A stretch of 55,000 nt of DNA from Balamuthia mandrillaris. Lineage: Eukaryota > Discosea > Longamoebia > Balamuthiidae. Positions 1 to 10,898 of the stretch are shown here, one piece after another. The DNA lies in assembly GCA_031835245.1 (NCBI GenBank), contig JAVKOQ010000193.1, positions 1 through 55,000 on the forward strand, read 5' to 3'. Below the pieces are notes generated by a model. The model was not told the DNA's origin and did no database searches. It saw only the letters and a list, made by a program, of their open reading frames with translations. A program made the position numbers and the translations under genes. Positions within the stretch are counted from its first letter, which is position 1; the number at the start of each line of letters is the position of its first letter.

Positions 1-91
1 GTGGTGGCCATGCTTGTTGCTAAAGCTTATATTCCTCTTGCGTTTGCTTTGATACTGCAAAGAGAAAAAAAGTTGTCAATTTTTTTTCTCT

Positions 92-141
92 TTACCATTT
101 ATATATAAATCGAATGCCTCTTCGTCGAACAGTGAACTAAG
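92..141 (+). repeat. Left terminal inverted repeat of the Fanzor element
   Basis: Fifty bases beginning TTACCATTTATATATAAATC. They match the complement of 2685-2734 except at one base. The outer 20 bases are themselves nearly palindromic (ATTTATATATAAAT). Confidence 0.9.
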
Positions 142-598
142 AGGCCAAACTCACCGAACAACAAAAGCAAAAGGGGGGAGAGAGACGAAAGAAAACTTTT
201 ATAGAAGCAGTGGCAGAGGATGACATTGCTCGAGTGTGTAAGAGCGATCTGGTTCGGACAGGAAGGCCCAGCGAAATGCAACCACTTGCTGCTTGGTGAG
301 GACGGCGATGATTCACAAGTATGCTCGCGCCCCGCAAGGTGAATATACCGCCACAACTCTTCTTGTTGAACGTGGGCTGTGGACTGGCATTCTTTCTCTC
401 TTTCTTCTCTCTTTCTCTCTTTCTCTCTTTCTCTCTCTCTCTCTCTCTCCTTCCCTCCCTCCTCCACCCTCTCCTCAGTTCATGCCATTAATGGAAAGGT
501 GTGTTTTGTCACGTTTTGTGCACGTGCTCTCCTTCTGTCGTTCTCTTCTCTCTGTGCTTCTTCTTTTGTCAGCCCTTCGTTCTCCCTCTGTTCTACTC

Positions 599-635
<37 letters not shown>
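142..635 (-). pseudogene. Decayed Fanzor 3' end and candidate guide-RNA region
   Basis: This stretch lies between the RuvC-II exon and the left inverted repeat. It contains two CT-rich tracts (GA on the gene strand, about 395-450 and 600-638) that look like intron repeat. The remainder carries short frames that resemble pieces of a TnpB zinc ribbon but do not connect. Known Fanzors have the guide RNA here; I cannot predict its structure by eye. Confidence 0.4.
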
Positions 636-640
<5 letters not shown>

Positions 641-2090
641 AGTTCTCTACCTGCATTTTTATTTCTTTTCGTTTCTTCATCTCCTGCACCATCTGCTGGC
701 TCCTGAACTCTGGCAGAAGGAAGAGGGAGAAGTTCTTGACCAACCAAAACACGAGCTTCTTGTGGAGGTCATCCACCAGGTTGCGGATCCTCTGGCGAAG
801 CCGAGCAGCGGCCCTTCGGAGACGGCGCCGTTGTCTGTGGTTGACCTTGGTGCCCTTACTCTGCATGCGATCCAGGCGGTGGCACAGCTTGCCTATCTCG
901 TTGATGTCCGCTTTGCCCCACTCGGTGACCTCCCCGCAGCCGTTGTAGGTGGTCATGAATGTGCGCACTCCTGGATCCAAGGCGATGATGCCTGCCTCTC
1001 TCCTTCGGTGCTCACGGGCTTGGCTCTCGCCCATGAGCTTCAAAGGCTGAGGCACGCAGAGGTAGTAATGGCCCAGTCGAGTGTCCTTCACCAGACGAAC
1101 GGCATAGAGCACCTCTGACGGAACTTTGTAGTTCTTGTCCCTCGCTTTGATTCGCGCCTCCCCGAAGAAGAGTTGGCGGATAGAGCTGTTGTGGTTCCAC
1201 TCCCTGGCTTGGATGCTGAGAGACTGGCTCTTGTCCTTCCGACCACGGAACTTCATCTGGAATCCAGTCGTGCCTCTGCCCGCCGCCAAGCTGCTTTTCA
1301 CGCCGTTGAAGAAATCATCGACAGCGTCACTCCGAATGAATCGAGGAGTTTCCAACACCCACGCAAGGCTCTTGTTCTCTCCCTTGAAATTGCTGTTATT
1401 TAGGAATTTCTTCCTGACTTGTTCCTTCATCTCATCACGAGGCATTCCTTGATGTTCACGATGGAACTCCACGGCCTTGTTGTAGGTCCATCGTACTGTG
1501 CCGAACCACTTGGCCAGCGTCTTCTTTTGTTCTGAGCGCGGATAAAGGCGGATCTTCTCCACTCGCCCCACTACCGGTTTCTCCTCTCCGTTCTTGCCTT
1601 TTTTGGTGAGCTGTACGGCTGGGCGAGACGGAACGAGTCCCTCGATGAGGCCTAACAAGCCTTTCTGGTTTTTCTCCTCTTCTTCCTTCTCCTTCTCCTC
1701 TTCCTCTTCCTCCTTCTTCTCCTTCTCCTTCTTCTTCTCCTCCTCCTCCAACACCTTTTCTCCGTTAGGAATGTGCTTGCAGGCGGTGAACCATCCTGAA
1801 CCACAGGCAAAGGGTTCTTCCAAGCACAAGGCTTCCGGGCGTATTAATCTTCTCCCGATTAAGCTGGAAAACTGGTTCCAAAAGGGCTGGGCGGGTGCAG
1901 CCTGCGGCCTTCCACGCTTCTGTGCCCTTGCCTGAGGTGCCGCTGGGGCGTTTTCCGCTCTTCTTTTCCGAGTAGCAGTGGAAGTAGCAGAAGTAGTGGC
2001 GCGACCCCCTTCCTTGTGGACCCGACCGAAGTGGATGGCCAACCCGTGAGAGGTAGCAAACTTTTTTCCGCACTGTGGGCAACTTGCCAT
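636..2090 (-). CDS. Fanzor, eukaryotic TnpB-like RNA-guided nuclease, C-terminus apparently lost
   Basis: The 484-residue reading frame opens with a C2H2-like zinc finger (CPQCGKKF, then two histidines near residue 20). Low-complexity Lys/Glu sequence follows, then the TnpB/Fanzor core: KIRLYPRSEQKK with FGTVRWTYNKA, the RuvC-I motif ALDPGVRTF (Asp372), and the RuvC-II motif LLPEF (Glu461). The family uses a third acidic residue in a C-terminal zinc-ribbon region. Here the frame stops soon after RuvC-II, at a GA-rich intron-like tract. The remaining 350 bases before the inverted repeat hold only fragments reminiscent of the usual end (SKTCG-like NKKSCGG, and a DRSY segment) in different frames. 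I infer a recently active but now truncated or alternatively spliced gene. In known relatives the guide RNA overlaps the 3' end, here about 92-640 on the minus strand. Confidence 0.85.
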
Positions 2091-2684
2091 TCAGGCCAGC
2101 TTCCAGCAGCGTTGTGGAAGAGGCGCACAGAGGTTCGTGATGCTGTTCTTTTTTAAACAAAAGAAATCATTAGTGAGTGGTTGGTAACAAATTTTTTTTC
2201 CATCATCAAAAAATGTAGTGAGCGAGCAGAGAAAAAAGAACGCTACCTTTTCAATCGGAGCAGTGCCCCTGCCTGCGGCTGAACCGCTTCGGTTTCCACC
2301 TCTGCCTCCTTCCGCTGGTTTCCTCCTTGTGTAGTAGAAGCGTAGCAATGAGAAATACGGTGGTGCGTGGAGCTTCGTGGATGTGTGTGTCTGTGTGTTT
2401 ACTTTTGAAAAGAAAGAAATGAAAAGAAAAGAAGAGAAGAGAAGAAAAGAAAACGAGTAGCAGAAAAGTGTCAAGGCGAATGACGAGTACCAAAAGTTTA
2501 TTGGCGGCAGCAGCAGCATGAGCATCCATTCCGTACACCCCACCCCACACCCCAACCCACCACTTTGCCGACGTGGGAGAAGGAAGGGTTGTTTTGGCGG
2601 GAAACATGCTCATTGGCCCAAAAGACTAATGTCGTGATTTCTTTTTTCGTTGTCCTTAGATCTTATGATCTTTGCGCCGCCTTA
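2091..2684. other. Fanzor upstream region inside the element
   Basis: No convincing gene. Promoter and 5' leader of the Fanzor are expected here. The stretch 2410-2460 is purine-rich (GAAAAG repeats). Confidence 0.5.
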
Positions 2685-2734
2685 CTTAGTTCACTGTTCG
2701 ACGAAGAGGTATTCGATTTATATATAAATGGTAA
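2685..2734 (-). repeat. Right terminal inverted repeat of the Fanzor element
   Basis: Inverted copy of 92-141 with one substitution (A for G in the GAATGCC/GAATACC segment). It ends the element about 595 bases upstream of the Fanzor start codon. Confidence 0.9.
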
Positions 2735-3029
2735 CGGATTGATTATCGTCGATATTGCGGAAAAAATTATCGATTATCGTATTATCATATTTTAAATAAG
2801 TTGCATATCTTGAATATCAAACATATTTAGCATACCGAAGAGGCCTTCCACAAGAAAGAAAAGATGTCGCTGCAACGGGCCTGGCCAAAGGGAGGGAGTG
2901 CTTCCCTGGTGAAACCGACACTCTTTCCTTCACGCACGCGGAGCGCGGTTCGCCATTGTTCTGCCATCTCCAGCTCCTCCTTATACGTACAGCCTCGTCT
3001 CCTAGGCCCACGAGCTGAGAGCAGAAAGA

Positions 3030-3474
3030 AAACATGGTTCAATCTTTGCAACAACTATTACTACTCCACGGAACGCTCCTTCTTCCGGAGCCACAACAAC
3101 GTTGAAAAGCACACTCAAGAAGGTTTCTCTCTCTCTCTCTCTCACTGTTTACAAAATCAATAACACTCAAAAATATCGTGACAGACACATCAAAAGTGCA
3201 AGAGTGGTCAGCAGAGCAGGTCTACGCATGGCTGAAAGAAAACGTCGACCCTCCTCTCCCAAACGATCTGCTGGAGGGTTTTCGAGAGCAGGAGGTCACT
3301 GGTCTCGCTTTGAAGAAGGTGCGACCTTCTCCAACGCTCTTTCAGCTCATTGTGGAGGCGGAGAATGACCACAGGAATGGAGGAGAAGGAGCAGAGAAGA
3401 AGATAAGGATCAGCGAAGAAGTGGCGATGAATACGCTGTTGGGACTTCCTAACTATGGAGTTCAACAAAGATGA
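3030..3474 (+). CDS. Small SAM-domain protein (5' exon uncertain)
   Basis: The clear coding part runs from about 3188 to the stop at 3472-3474. It gives roughly 95 residues with a sterile alpha motif: VQEWSAEQVYAWLKE, LEGFREQEVTGLAL and LKKVRPSPTLFQLI, the usual helix pattern with the conserved Trp and the Gly of the turn. A GT-AG intron containing (CT)n appears to end at about 3185 (TCGTGACAG), so an upstream exon is needed. A plausible one ends LKSTLKK at 3120, but I find no ATG in its frame and the start is unresolved. SAM domains mediate protein-protein or RNA contacts; nothing else here narrows the role. The gene lies just outside the Fanzor element and is convergent with the PH-domain gene. 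Confidence 0.6.
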
Positions 3475-3631
3475 AAAAGGACGAAAAGAAGAACAACGGG
3501 CATGCGAACCCACAGACGGGGGCCAAACAACCAACCCTTGTTGGGTTTGCTCTTTAACACGAAGAAGAGAGAAAGAACGAAGGAAAGGTTTTTTCAACAT
3601 TCAAGTTTAGCAGAGCAAACAACAGCTTTGG

Positions 3632-5282
3632 CTAGTAATAAGGGCGAGTGGAAGGATTCCACGTGGGTTGTGGTTGTGTGGACCACGCTGATGTGCTTTG
3701 CTGCTGTTGTTGTTGATAGGGTGGGGGACCGCCATTGTAGTAACTCGTCATTGTGGTAGTGACAGTGGTGGGAGCAGGACTACTATAGCTCATCTGTTGA
3801 TGCGGATGAGAAGGAAGAGTAAAGCACTGCTGTTGCTGTGGATGAGAAAAGGTGTTGGAATAAGTGGAAGCAGTGGCCGGTGGGGGAAGTGATCCAGGAG
3901 AGAACGAGGAATACGTTGCAGAGGACGTTGCTGGTAAAGAATACATTTGCTGTTGTTGAAAGTATGGTTGCTGTTGTAGCGGCTGAGATTGTTGTTGATA
4001 GAACTGTTGCTGGTGTTGTGGTGGTTGCTGCGGTTGTTGCCACGAACTTGTGGTGTTGGAGATATAATAGGAAGAAGATGGAGAAGAGTGAGATGATGGT
4101 ACAAACTGTTGTTGAGGCTGTTGTGAAAAAACAGGAACCTGTTGTTGGTGCTGAAGAAGAGCTGCCGGTGGTGCTGCTCTTGTTGTTGGGGGAGTGTTGT
4201 GAGGGGAGAGAGAAGGAGAAGAAGAGGAAGGGGGGAGAAAAGAGCGAGAGGCAGAGGAAGGGAGAATGCCAGAGCCCTGTTGAGAGGGCATGACGAAAGA
4301 AGAGGTGGTTGTAGTTGCAGCTGTTGTAGTCGATGTTTCCGTTTTATCTATTTTGGTGGCCACGACCGTCTGATGAAGAAGTGCAAGAAGAAGGGAAGTA
4401 AGCAGGCGCGGGAGAAGAACAATACCAAAAGAACAAACAAACAAGAGCAAGAAGAAGAAGAAGAAGAAGAAGAAGAAGAAGAAGAAGAATAAGAATAAGA
4501 ATAAGAAGAAGAAGAACAAGAACAAGAACAAGAACAAGAACAAGAACAAGAAGAACAAGAACAAGAACAAGAAGAACAAGAACAAGAACAAGTCCACATA
4601 AAATGAAGAAAGAAGGACAGCGAGGAACAAACAAACCTTGGACTCGAATTCAACGGGTTTAGCTCCAGGAGGGACATAGTTCACGGACGGCGGTTTGGCT
4701 CCTCCCTCCACGAGGCTGGCAATCCAACCCTGCTTCTCCCCTTCGGTGGCGGCTTTGAAGAAGTACTTGCCGCAACGCGAGCCCTCCGTGTGAAGCGCAA
4801 ACTGGAGCGGCCTCTCCACTTTGACGACCGCCGAGAAGGCCAAATGCATTATCCCTTTTGGCTCATTGCTCTTGGTTTGAAAGGGGAGGAGAGATGAGAA
4901 GAAGAGAAAGGGAAGCATTTCACAGACGAAAGGAAGAGAAGATGGAAAAAGCGGAGAAGGACAGCTGTTATAACTGGTTTTATGTGCATACCGTGTTTTC
5001 GTTGGGCCACCAGTACAAAGTCCCATCGCGAATGGAGCAATAACGATCCCGCCACAGTTTTCCTTTGGCTCCCGCTTTCTTTTTGAGCCAGCCAGAGCGT
5101 CGTCCTTCGTATGCTTTGTCCGTCTTTTTTGGACAAAGAACCAAAATGAAGTAAGAACAAGAAGCGGAAGAAGAAGAAGAAGAAGAAGAAGAAGAACAAG
5201 AACAAGAAGAAGAAGAAGAAGAAAAAGAACAAGAAGAACAAGAAGAACAAGAACAAGAAGAAGAAGAGGACAAGCCTACCAT
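3632..5282 (-). CDS. PH-domain protein with Gln/Ser-rich tail, 368 aa
   Basis: Four exons close exactly in frame: 5280-5282, 4992-5123, 4637-4870 and 3632-4369. The first exon contributes only the initiator Met. Residues about 8-120 form a pleckstrin homology domain: SGWLKKKAGAKGKLWRDRY, then GTLYWW, QFALHT, YFFKAATEGEKQGW with the near-invariant C-terminal Trp, and IASL. PH domains bind phosphoinositides, so recruitment to membranes is likely. The remaining 240 residues are Ser/Thr/Gln/Pro rich with QQQ runs and end RPYY; they look disordered. Introns 1 and 3 carry GAA/CAAGAA repeats on the plus strand, meaning TTC/TTCTTG on the sense strand. No catalytic domain is seen, so this is probably an adaptor. 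Confidence 0.85.
4445..4600. repeat. GAA and CAAGAA microsatellite in an intron
   Basis: About 155 bases of GAA units, then AAGAAC units, inside the last intron of the PH-domain gene. On the sense strand it is polypyrimidine. Confidence 0.9.
5160..5270. repeat. GAA microsatellite in the first intron of the PH gene
   Basis: GAA and CAAGAA units, again purine on the plus strand and pyrimidine on the gene strand. Confidence 0.9.
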
Positions 5283-5810
5283 CGCCACACATCAACACTT
5301 GTTCTTCTTTTTGGCCTGTGTCACGTTACCATAACCCATAATAAGGAGTCGTGCTCCTTAAGTTCCCACAATAGAGGGTTCCTAAAAACAGAATTGCTCA
5401 GGAGCTGCACTAATCCACCACAAGAGCCGTTCGTTCTTTTCTCGACCAAAGTTGAACATGTTGTCATGACGACACGGAAAACGGACCAATATTCCCCAAA
5501 TAAGGACAATGCGGCCAACCGACTCCGCCATGACCCCTGGGTGAGGCTTGGGTTTAACGTTTGGGAGGGCACGTTTTGGGACACTTTTTGCATATCATTC
5601 AGAATGGTTCGAGTCTCCGTTGTCACAGTTGTTTTTTTAGGGGGGCCGAGAAAGAAAACGGCAGGTGTAGCTGTTACGTGGAGGTAGGAAGCGAAACAAG
5701 CCGGAGAATAACTCGGGGGAGGAGCTGTGTTTGTATATTCTCTCGCTTTCTCTCGTCCACCCACGTTCAACCTCTCTTGGCATCCTTTCTCAAGCGTCTC
5801 TTCAACAAAA
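5283..5810. other. Divergent promoter region
   Basis: Separates the PH gene start (minus) from the membrane-protein start (plus). Short frames are present but none looks like a gene. Confidence 0.5.
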
Positions 5811-6999
5811 ATGAAGAGAACATCAGCCCCACGAAGCTTATTTCGGTTCAGTAGCATAAGTAACCACATTGTAAATCTTCTTCTTCTTCTTGTACTCTTT
5901 CAAACATGCCACGCAACACTGCCCGTCAACTATGGAAAGGAGGGAACGCCCTTCTGCTCTGACGTCAACGACTCACCTCCCTGCTTCTTAGAGGATATCT
6001 CCATTCCCAACGAGATACTTGCGCGGTTGAATCGGTCTGAGCTTCAGATGAGGACGTTATTCATACTCAACGATGAGGTGTGGGTAGGGACGGACCAGGA
6101 CATCATATTTAAGTTGGACAGAATGAACCCTGTCTTTGCTTTGCCGACTGACACCCAGTTGGGAAGCAGCACTCTCCAAGTGGTAAGTATCTGATCGTTG
6201 CCTCCAATGCCACTTTCTTTCACTCATTGCTATCTCTTTCCGCCTTCTCTGTGACATTCTTTTTTTTTTTGCTTCTTTGCTTCTTTGCTTCTTGCTTCTT
6301 TCTTCTTAGACAGGACAACCGCCGGAGGATGGCGGTTTCATCGCTGCCTTTGGAAGCGGCGCTGCGGTTTGGTTCGTGGGCAAAGGAGCGGCCACCACGC
6401 GGCTTTTCCAGATACGAAGGGACAACTTTCCTTCCCTTTCTGGAGGCAACTTTCGGAGCGACTCCTTTGGCAGGAGCCCAGCTGCCGCTGTTTTGTTGGA
6501 GGACGAGGAAAATGACAAGACCTACATAGTGGTTGGTTCGACGGATGGAAGAGTGAGAACGCTTACTGTGACTGATAGCACTGCAGTTGCCGGTTGCTGA
6601 TTCCTTCTTCTTAGCTTCTTGTTCTGCTCTTGTTTCTTCATGTCCTTCTTCTTCTCGTTCTTCTTCTTCTTCTTCTTCTTCTTCTTCTTCTTGTTCATTC
6701 TCTTCTTCTTCTTCTTCTTGTTCTTCTTCTTCTTCTTCTTCTTCTTCTTGTTCTTCTTCTTCTCCTCCTCCTGCTCCTCCTCCTTCTCGTCCTCCTCTGT
6801 GCTCACATCTTCCTAACGCAAACAACAGCAACGTCGAGCTTGGAAGTACAATTAGGGACAGATCCATGGGATATTGCTTTGACTGGTGTGTTGCAAGACA
6901 GAGTCTTTCTGGCCAGCTCCAAAGGAAGAGCAGCCATCTTGGACCACACCTCCAACCCTCCTCAATTCCTGGAGGATGAAAGTTGGAATGGTAATTACT

Positions 7000-7035
<36 letters not shown>

Positions 7036-9059
7036 GCTTGAAAACGCTCACTTGTTGCTGAACGACTCATCACAAACAGGGTTTAGTTTTACTTCAGGAG
7101 TGGTGCTACCGCAAGAACCTTCGTTCTTGCTGTTAATGGGACAGACCCAAAACAATCCTGACGCCACCAGGGCTATTAGGCTTCAAACCTCAAACCTTGG
7201 AGTATGCTTCTTGCTTATCCAGCTTCTCTGCCCCCGTTTCTCTCTCTCTTTCTGTGTTCTATGTGCTCTTCTGCGTTGTTTGTTTACCTTTTCTTCTGTT
7301 TGCTTATTATGCAGGTACAAAACAACGAGTCGTTGGGGATAGTTTTGAACTGTGGTGGAGGAGCATCGGTATTGCCACGGGAGTTGGGTGTGGATTCCGC
7401 TACGTTGGGCTTCTTTCCTTGTTGGGAGGCAGCAGGAAGCAGCGGAGATGACCCGTCCGTCCATGAGTTCGTCTTTGAGTTCTTGTTGGATACTTTGGGT
7501 TTCTTCCCTTTTCGTGGTGGAGCTGACGACACTTTAGGTTTGTTTAACATTTCGTTGCTTCGTTGCTCTTTCTTTCTCTCTATCCCTCGCTCTCTTTCTA
7601 TGTTCAAAAGTATTAACATAATAGTAGGGTACTTTGGGAGAAAGGATGAAATAGGGTATCGCATCCACTCTTCCTCAGTGGACAAGAGCGGTGTGCTCTG
7701 GATGACAGTCAGCTCCACAACCGCCAACGGCACCGCGGTATCCCAGTTGTGGCGGCTGCAGATCCCCACGTTGACCTCTAGCCAAGCTTCTGGTGAGAGA
7801 ACCACTCCCTCCAAACGACCCTTCCTAAACGACAATAACTTTCGGCGAGCCATTGGAAATGGTTTGGCTTTCTCTTCTCTTCTCTCCTACTATCCTCTCA
7901 TGGTTCTCTTTTTTTCTTCAGCAAAGAACCAAGTAAGTTATGGAGGAAGTGGCAATCCAGCAAATACGTGGATTGCTCCGTTGGATCCGGCAGTTGGGTT
8001 CGTTACCAAACTTAAAGAAACCGGGATTCAGCTCTACATCCCTCCGTTTCAGATCATCGACAACGAAAACTTGCTGCTTTACGAGATGCCACTGAACAAT
8101 GAATGGTTCTTTGAGGTTGCAAACACCGGCACTGAAGCCACCTGGGCTTCAACCTTTGTCGTTCCTCCGGTGTCTCGGTTACAAAACAGGATCGATGCCT
8201 CGGCAGAGGTAAGCCTTTTTCTCTCCCTTTTCCTCCTTCTGGCTCCCTTTCCTGGTCAACACGAATCCTAAAAGCAAAGCAGGTCTCTATTACTCACACA
8301 GTCTTCTCGGAAACGCAACGCCTTGCGCTGCCATTCTACGACAAAGTGGAGCTCGTAATTAGTCCCTTCTTCGTGCAACATAAGGTTCGAATGAATGGTA
8401 GAATGATTCCAGCCGACAATGGAGCCTCGAGCGACCGCATCCGTTTACGTCTCTTTCTCTCCTCCGTCAAAGAGTTTGACAACAACTCTACAACAACCAC
8501 GATAGTTTCCAGCAACTCGACCACTTTTGACCAACAAGAACTCGAAGTCTACGAGCGGGTGGATGCTGAGTATAAGGACACGAACGTGACCATTATTTTG
8601 CTAAAGTTTGCAGAGGATGCAAATGGGGCCATTCCGGAGGTGAGGTTGGACAGAGCGGTCTATAACTTGACAGAGAATGCCATAGACATTGTTTTCCCTG
8701 CTTTGGCCCAAGCTCAAAAGATAGAGTACACGTTTTATGTTGGCATTCGGTATGCTCCAAAAGGCACGTCTTTGATTCAGTTTTGAGCTTCTTGTTTCTT
8801 ATCATGGTAGTTCGTCTGCCTCATTTTTTCCTTTGTTCTCTCTATCTTCGAAACAACAGTGGAAGAAGACGATGATGACGTGGATTTAGCTGTTGTGGCA
8901 GGCATTCCGGCAGGCATTATAGGCGGTGTCATCGTATTAGTGCTGATAGCAGTGGCCATCGTATATACCATCTCTTACATCGCCAAGAGCCGCAGACAGA
9001 GACGAGAAAGAATGGAAAGAACGTTTAAGAATGCTGAAATCGCTTTAGATGAATTGTAA
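5811..9059 (+). CDS. Type I membrane protein with large ectodomain, 764 aa
   Basis: Nine exons close in frame: 5811-6182, 6310-6592, 6829-6990, 7080-7201, 7315-7537, 7628-7792, 7922-8208, 8283-8763 and 8860-9059. The N-terminus has a signal sequence with a Leu run (LLLLLVLFQTCHA). The ectodomain has repeating WVGTDQDIIFKLD-like and VVGSTDGRVRT-like strands, which suggests a beta-propeller, plus many N-glycosylation sequons (NNST, NLT). An acidic stretch (EEDDDDVD) precedes a Gly/Val/Ile-rich transmembrane helix at about residues 700-725, a basic stop-transfer (KSRRQRRER) and a 25-residue tail. The last intron needs a GC donor. The 129-nt intron at 7793-7921 is open in frame and could be retained. 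Domain order resembles the gene at 17272. I do not recognise a named family. Confidence 0.75.
6600..6780. repeat. TTC microsatellite in an intron
   Basis: TTC/TTCTTG tract within the second intron of the membrane-protein gene, pyrimidine on the sense strand. Confidence 0.9.
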
Positions 9060-9390
9060 GTTGAGAAACAACAAAAACGTATGTTGTAATGTTTTCTGTC
9101 AAGGTAACCTTGAGAATTGGGGTGTGGTTAACAGTAACAGTGCATTCGTAAGGCTCCTAACCAGTAGTCCGCATCCAAAGATGATGTTTGCCTATGTTCG
9201 CAGCAACACCCTATAATCAGCATGACGACATGAATACTATAGTTTTGGCGGGAAATACCGTTATAGAAACTTGAGACCGTTACAAACAAGGCACAAATGA
9301 ATGAATCCTGCTTTTGAGAGAGAGAAAGAAGGCCACAACGGATGACCCCAAACGCACGCTAGAAACGAAGTTTTGTTCCCAACGGTTAAT
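9060..9390. other. Spacer upstream of the RING gene
   Basis: No gene or clear repeat seen. It presumably holds the 3' end of the membrane-protein gene and the promoter of the RING gene. Confidence 0.5.
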
Positions 9391-10898
9391 ATGGAAGAGG
9401 AGAGCTGTTCTCTGGACGTTGCCAATAACTGCGCCATTTGCTTAGAAGGTTCTTCTTTCTTCTTCTGATTCTTTCTTGTTCTTCTTCGCTGACTTTTTTG
9501 TGGAGTGGTGAAGCAACATAAAGAAGGCCGTATTGACGGGTGTTGTCACAGTTTTTGTTTTGCGTGCATCTTGGAGTGGAGCAAAGTCACCAACACATGT
9601 CCCTTGTGCAAGTCCCGCTTCACCGCACTTTACAAAGGAGTACGTTCGCACTCGTTTTTTCTTGCTTGCCCTTTCTTCTTGTTCTTTGTTTCTGTTTCTT
9701 TCTCGTTGTCGCTTTCTTTCCTTCTTTCCTTGTTCACTTTTTCTTACTTTCTTTGTCAAAACACAAGAATGATAAGTCCTCTCCGTTATTCGTCAACCAC
9801 AAAGAACAAAGCAAGAACATTGACGAAGCAGAGGCAGAACTTCTCATCACGCCCTACCTCCAACAAACCCGCGACAGTCATCAAACCTCCACACTAATAA
9901 CTCTCGATGACTCATTCATCAACGATGAAGATGAGGAAGAGGAAGAAGAGGAGAACGAAGAAGTGAGAAAAGAGGAGTTGGCGGTGGCCACCCAAGTCTT
10001 TGTCTCTTCTTCGCAACGAGCGAGAGATGACCGACGCAAACAGCAGTTGCATTCGTTGAAGCTAAGGAGAGAAGCACAAAGAGAAAGATCAAGAAGAACA
10101 GAGAGTGTAATACAAATAGAAGCAGACGAAGAGGAAGAAAGAGAGGAGCAAAGACACCATGAATGGTACCGAGACAAAACGAAGAAGGAACAAAAGAAAA
10201 GAGAACTTATTGATGAGAAGGATGCAAACACAAATGGACAAATCACTGATTGGATCACTCGCAAAAGAACTAGGATGAACGGTGATGACTCTACGAAAAG
10301 AACGAGGCCAATCTCTTCTTTATTCCGTTCTTGTTCTTCTTCTTCTCCTCCTCCTCCTCGTAGTTCTTCTTCGACCTCTTCCTCTTCTTCTTCCTCTTAT
10401 TCATCTTCTTCCTCCTCCTCTGGTTCAACCCTTTTCATCGACCTCACAGACAGCAACTCAAACACACCTATCACTCCTTCAACCTCTTCAACAACATCAA
10501 CAAAAACGAGCACCAAAGAACGAGTCAAGTTTAAGAACGTCACTCGGCATCTTTCCTTTGATGAAGAAGACAAAGAAAACTGTACAGCAAACTCACGCAA
10601 CGCATCCACTAACGCTTCTTCTTCGACAAGCAAACATCAACTTATTCAACAACACAAGTTTCAGGTAGTCTCTTTCATTCGCAGCGAGTTGATGCCTCTC
10701 TGGAAGAACGGTGCTCTCTCCAAGGAGCAGTATGCGAACCTCACGAAGCAAGTGGCAGAGCGGTACGTGGAGGACGGGCTGGGTTGTCAGTTTGGGGATG
10801 AAACGCCTCTTACGGCAAGGCCGTTGCTGCTCTCTCCCGTTCGTCGGCAGCACGTCCGGCACCTGTTGGATTCTGCATTAGACGAAACATTCTCTTAA
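9391..10898 (+). CDS. RING-finger E3 ubiquitin ligase-like protein, 434 aa
   Basis: Three exons: 9391-9448, 9524-9639 (the acceptor could be 3 bases later) and 9768-10898. The first two exons encode a complete C3HC4 RING: CAICLE, then CCHSFCFAC, ILEWSK and CPLCK. The HSFCF..CI.EWSK..CPLCK pattern is that of PHRF1 and TOPORS. The middle is charged and Ser-rich (DEEEEEEENEE, a Ser run near residue 270), so probably disordered. The last 60 residues (FIRSELMPLWKNGALSKEQY) resemble the small helical C-terminal region of PHRF1-type proteins. Expected activity is E2-dependent ubiquitin transfer, likely nuclear. Substrate unknown. Confidence 0.8.

Larger units (their letters stand above)
92..2734. 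mobile_element. Fanzor-bearing DNA element bounded by terminal inverted repeats
   Basis: A 50-bp sequence at 92-141 recurs in inverted orientation at 2685-2734 with a single mismatch. The two copies bracket one gene, a Fanzor nuclease on the minus strand. Outermost bases read TACCATTTATATATAAATC at the left and its complement at the right. Each end therefore carries a TA next to a CC/GG terminus, which would fit a TA target-site duplication of the Tc1/mariner type, though no transposase of that type is present. The inner part of each repeat arm is TCTTCGTCGAACAGTGAAC or its complement. Length is about 2.64 kb. Fanzor genes are known to be carried by diverse eukaryotic transposons, and this layout is consistent with a small non-autonomous or self-contained unit. 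Confidence is high for the repeats and moderate for mobility. Confidence 0.8.
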
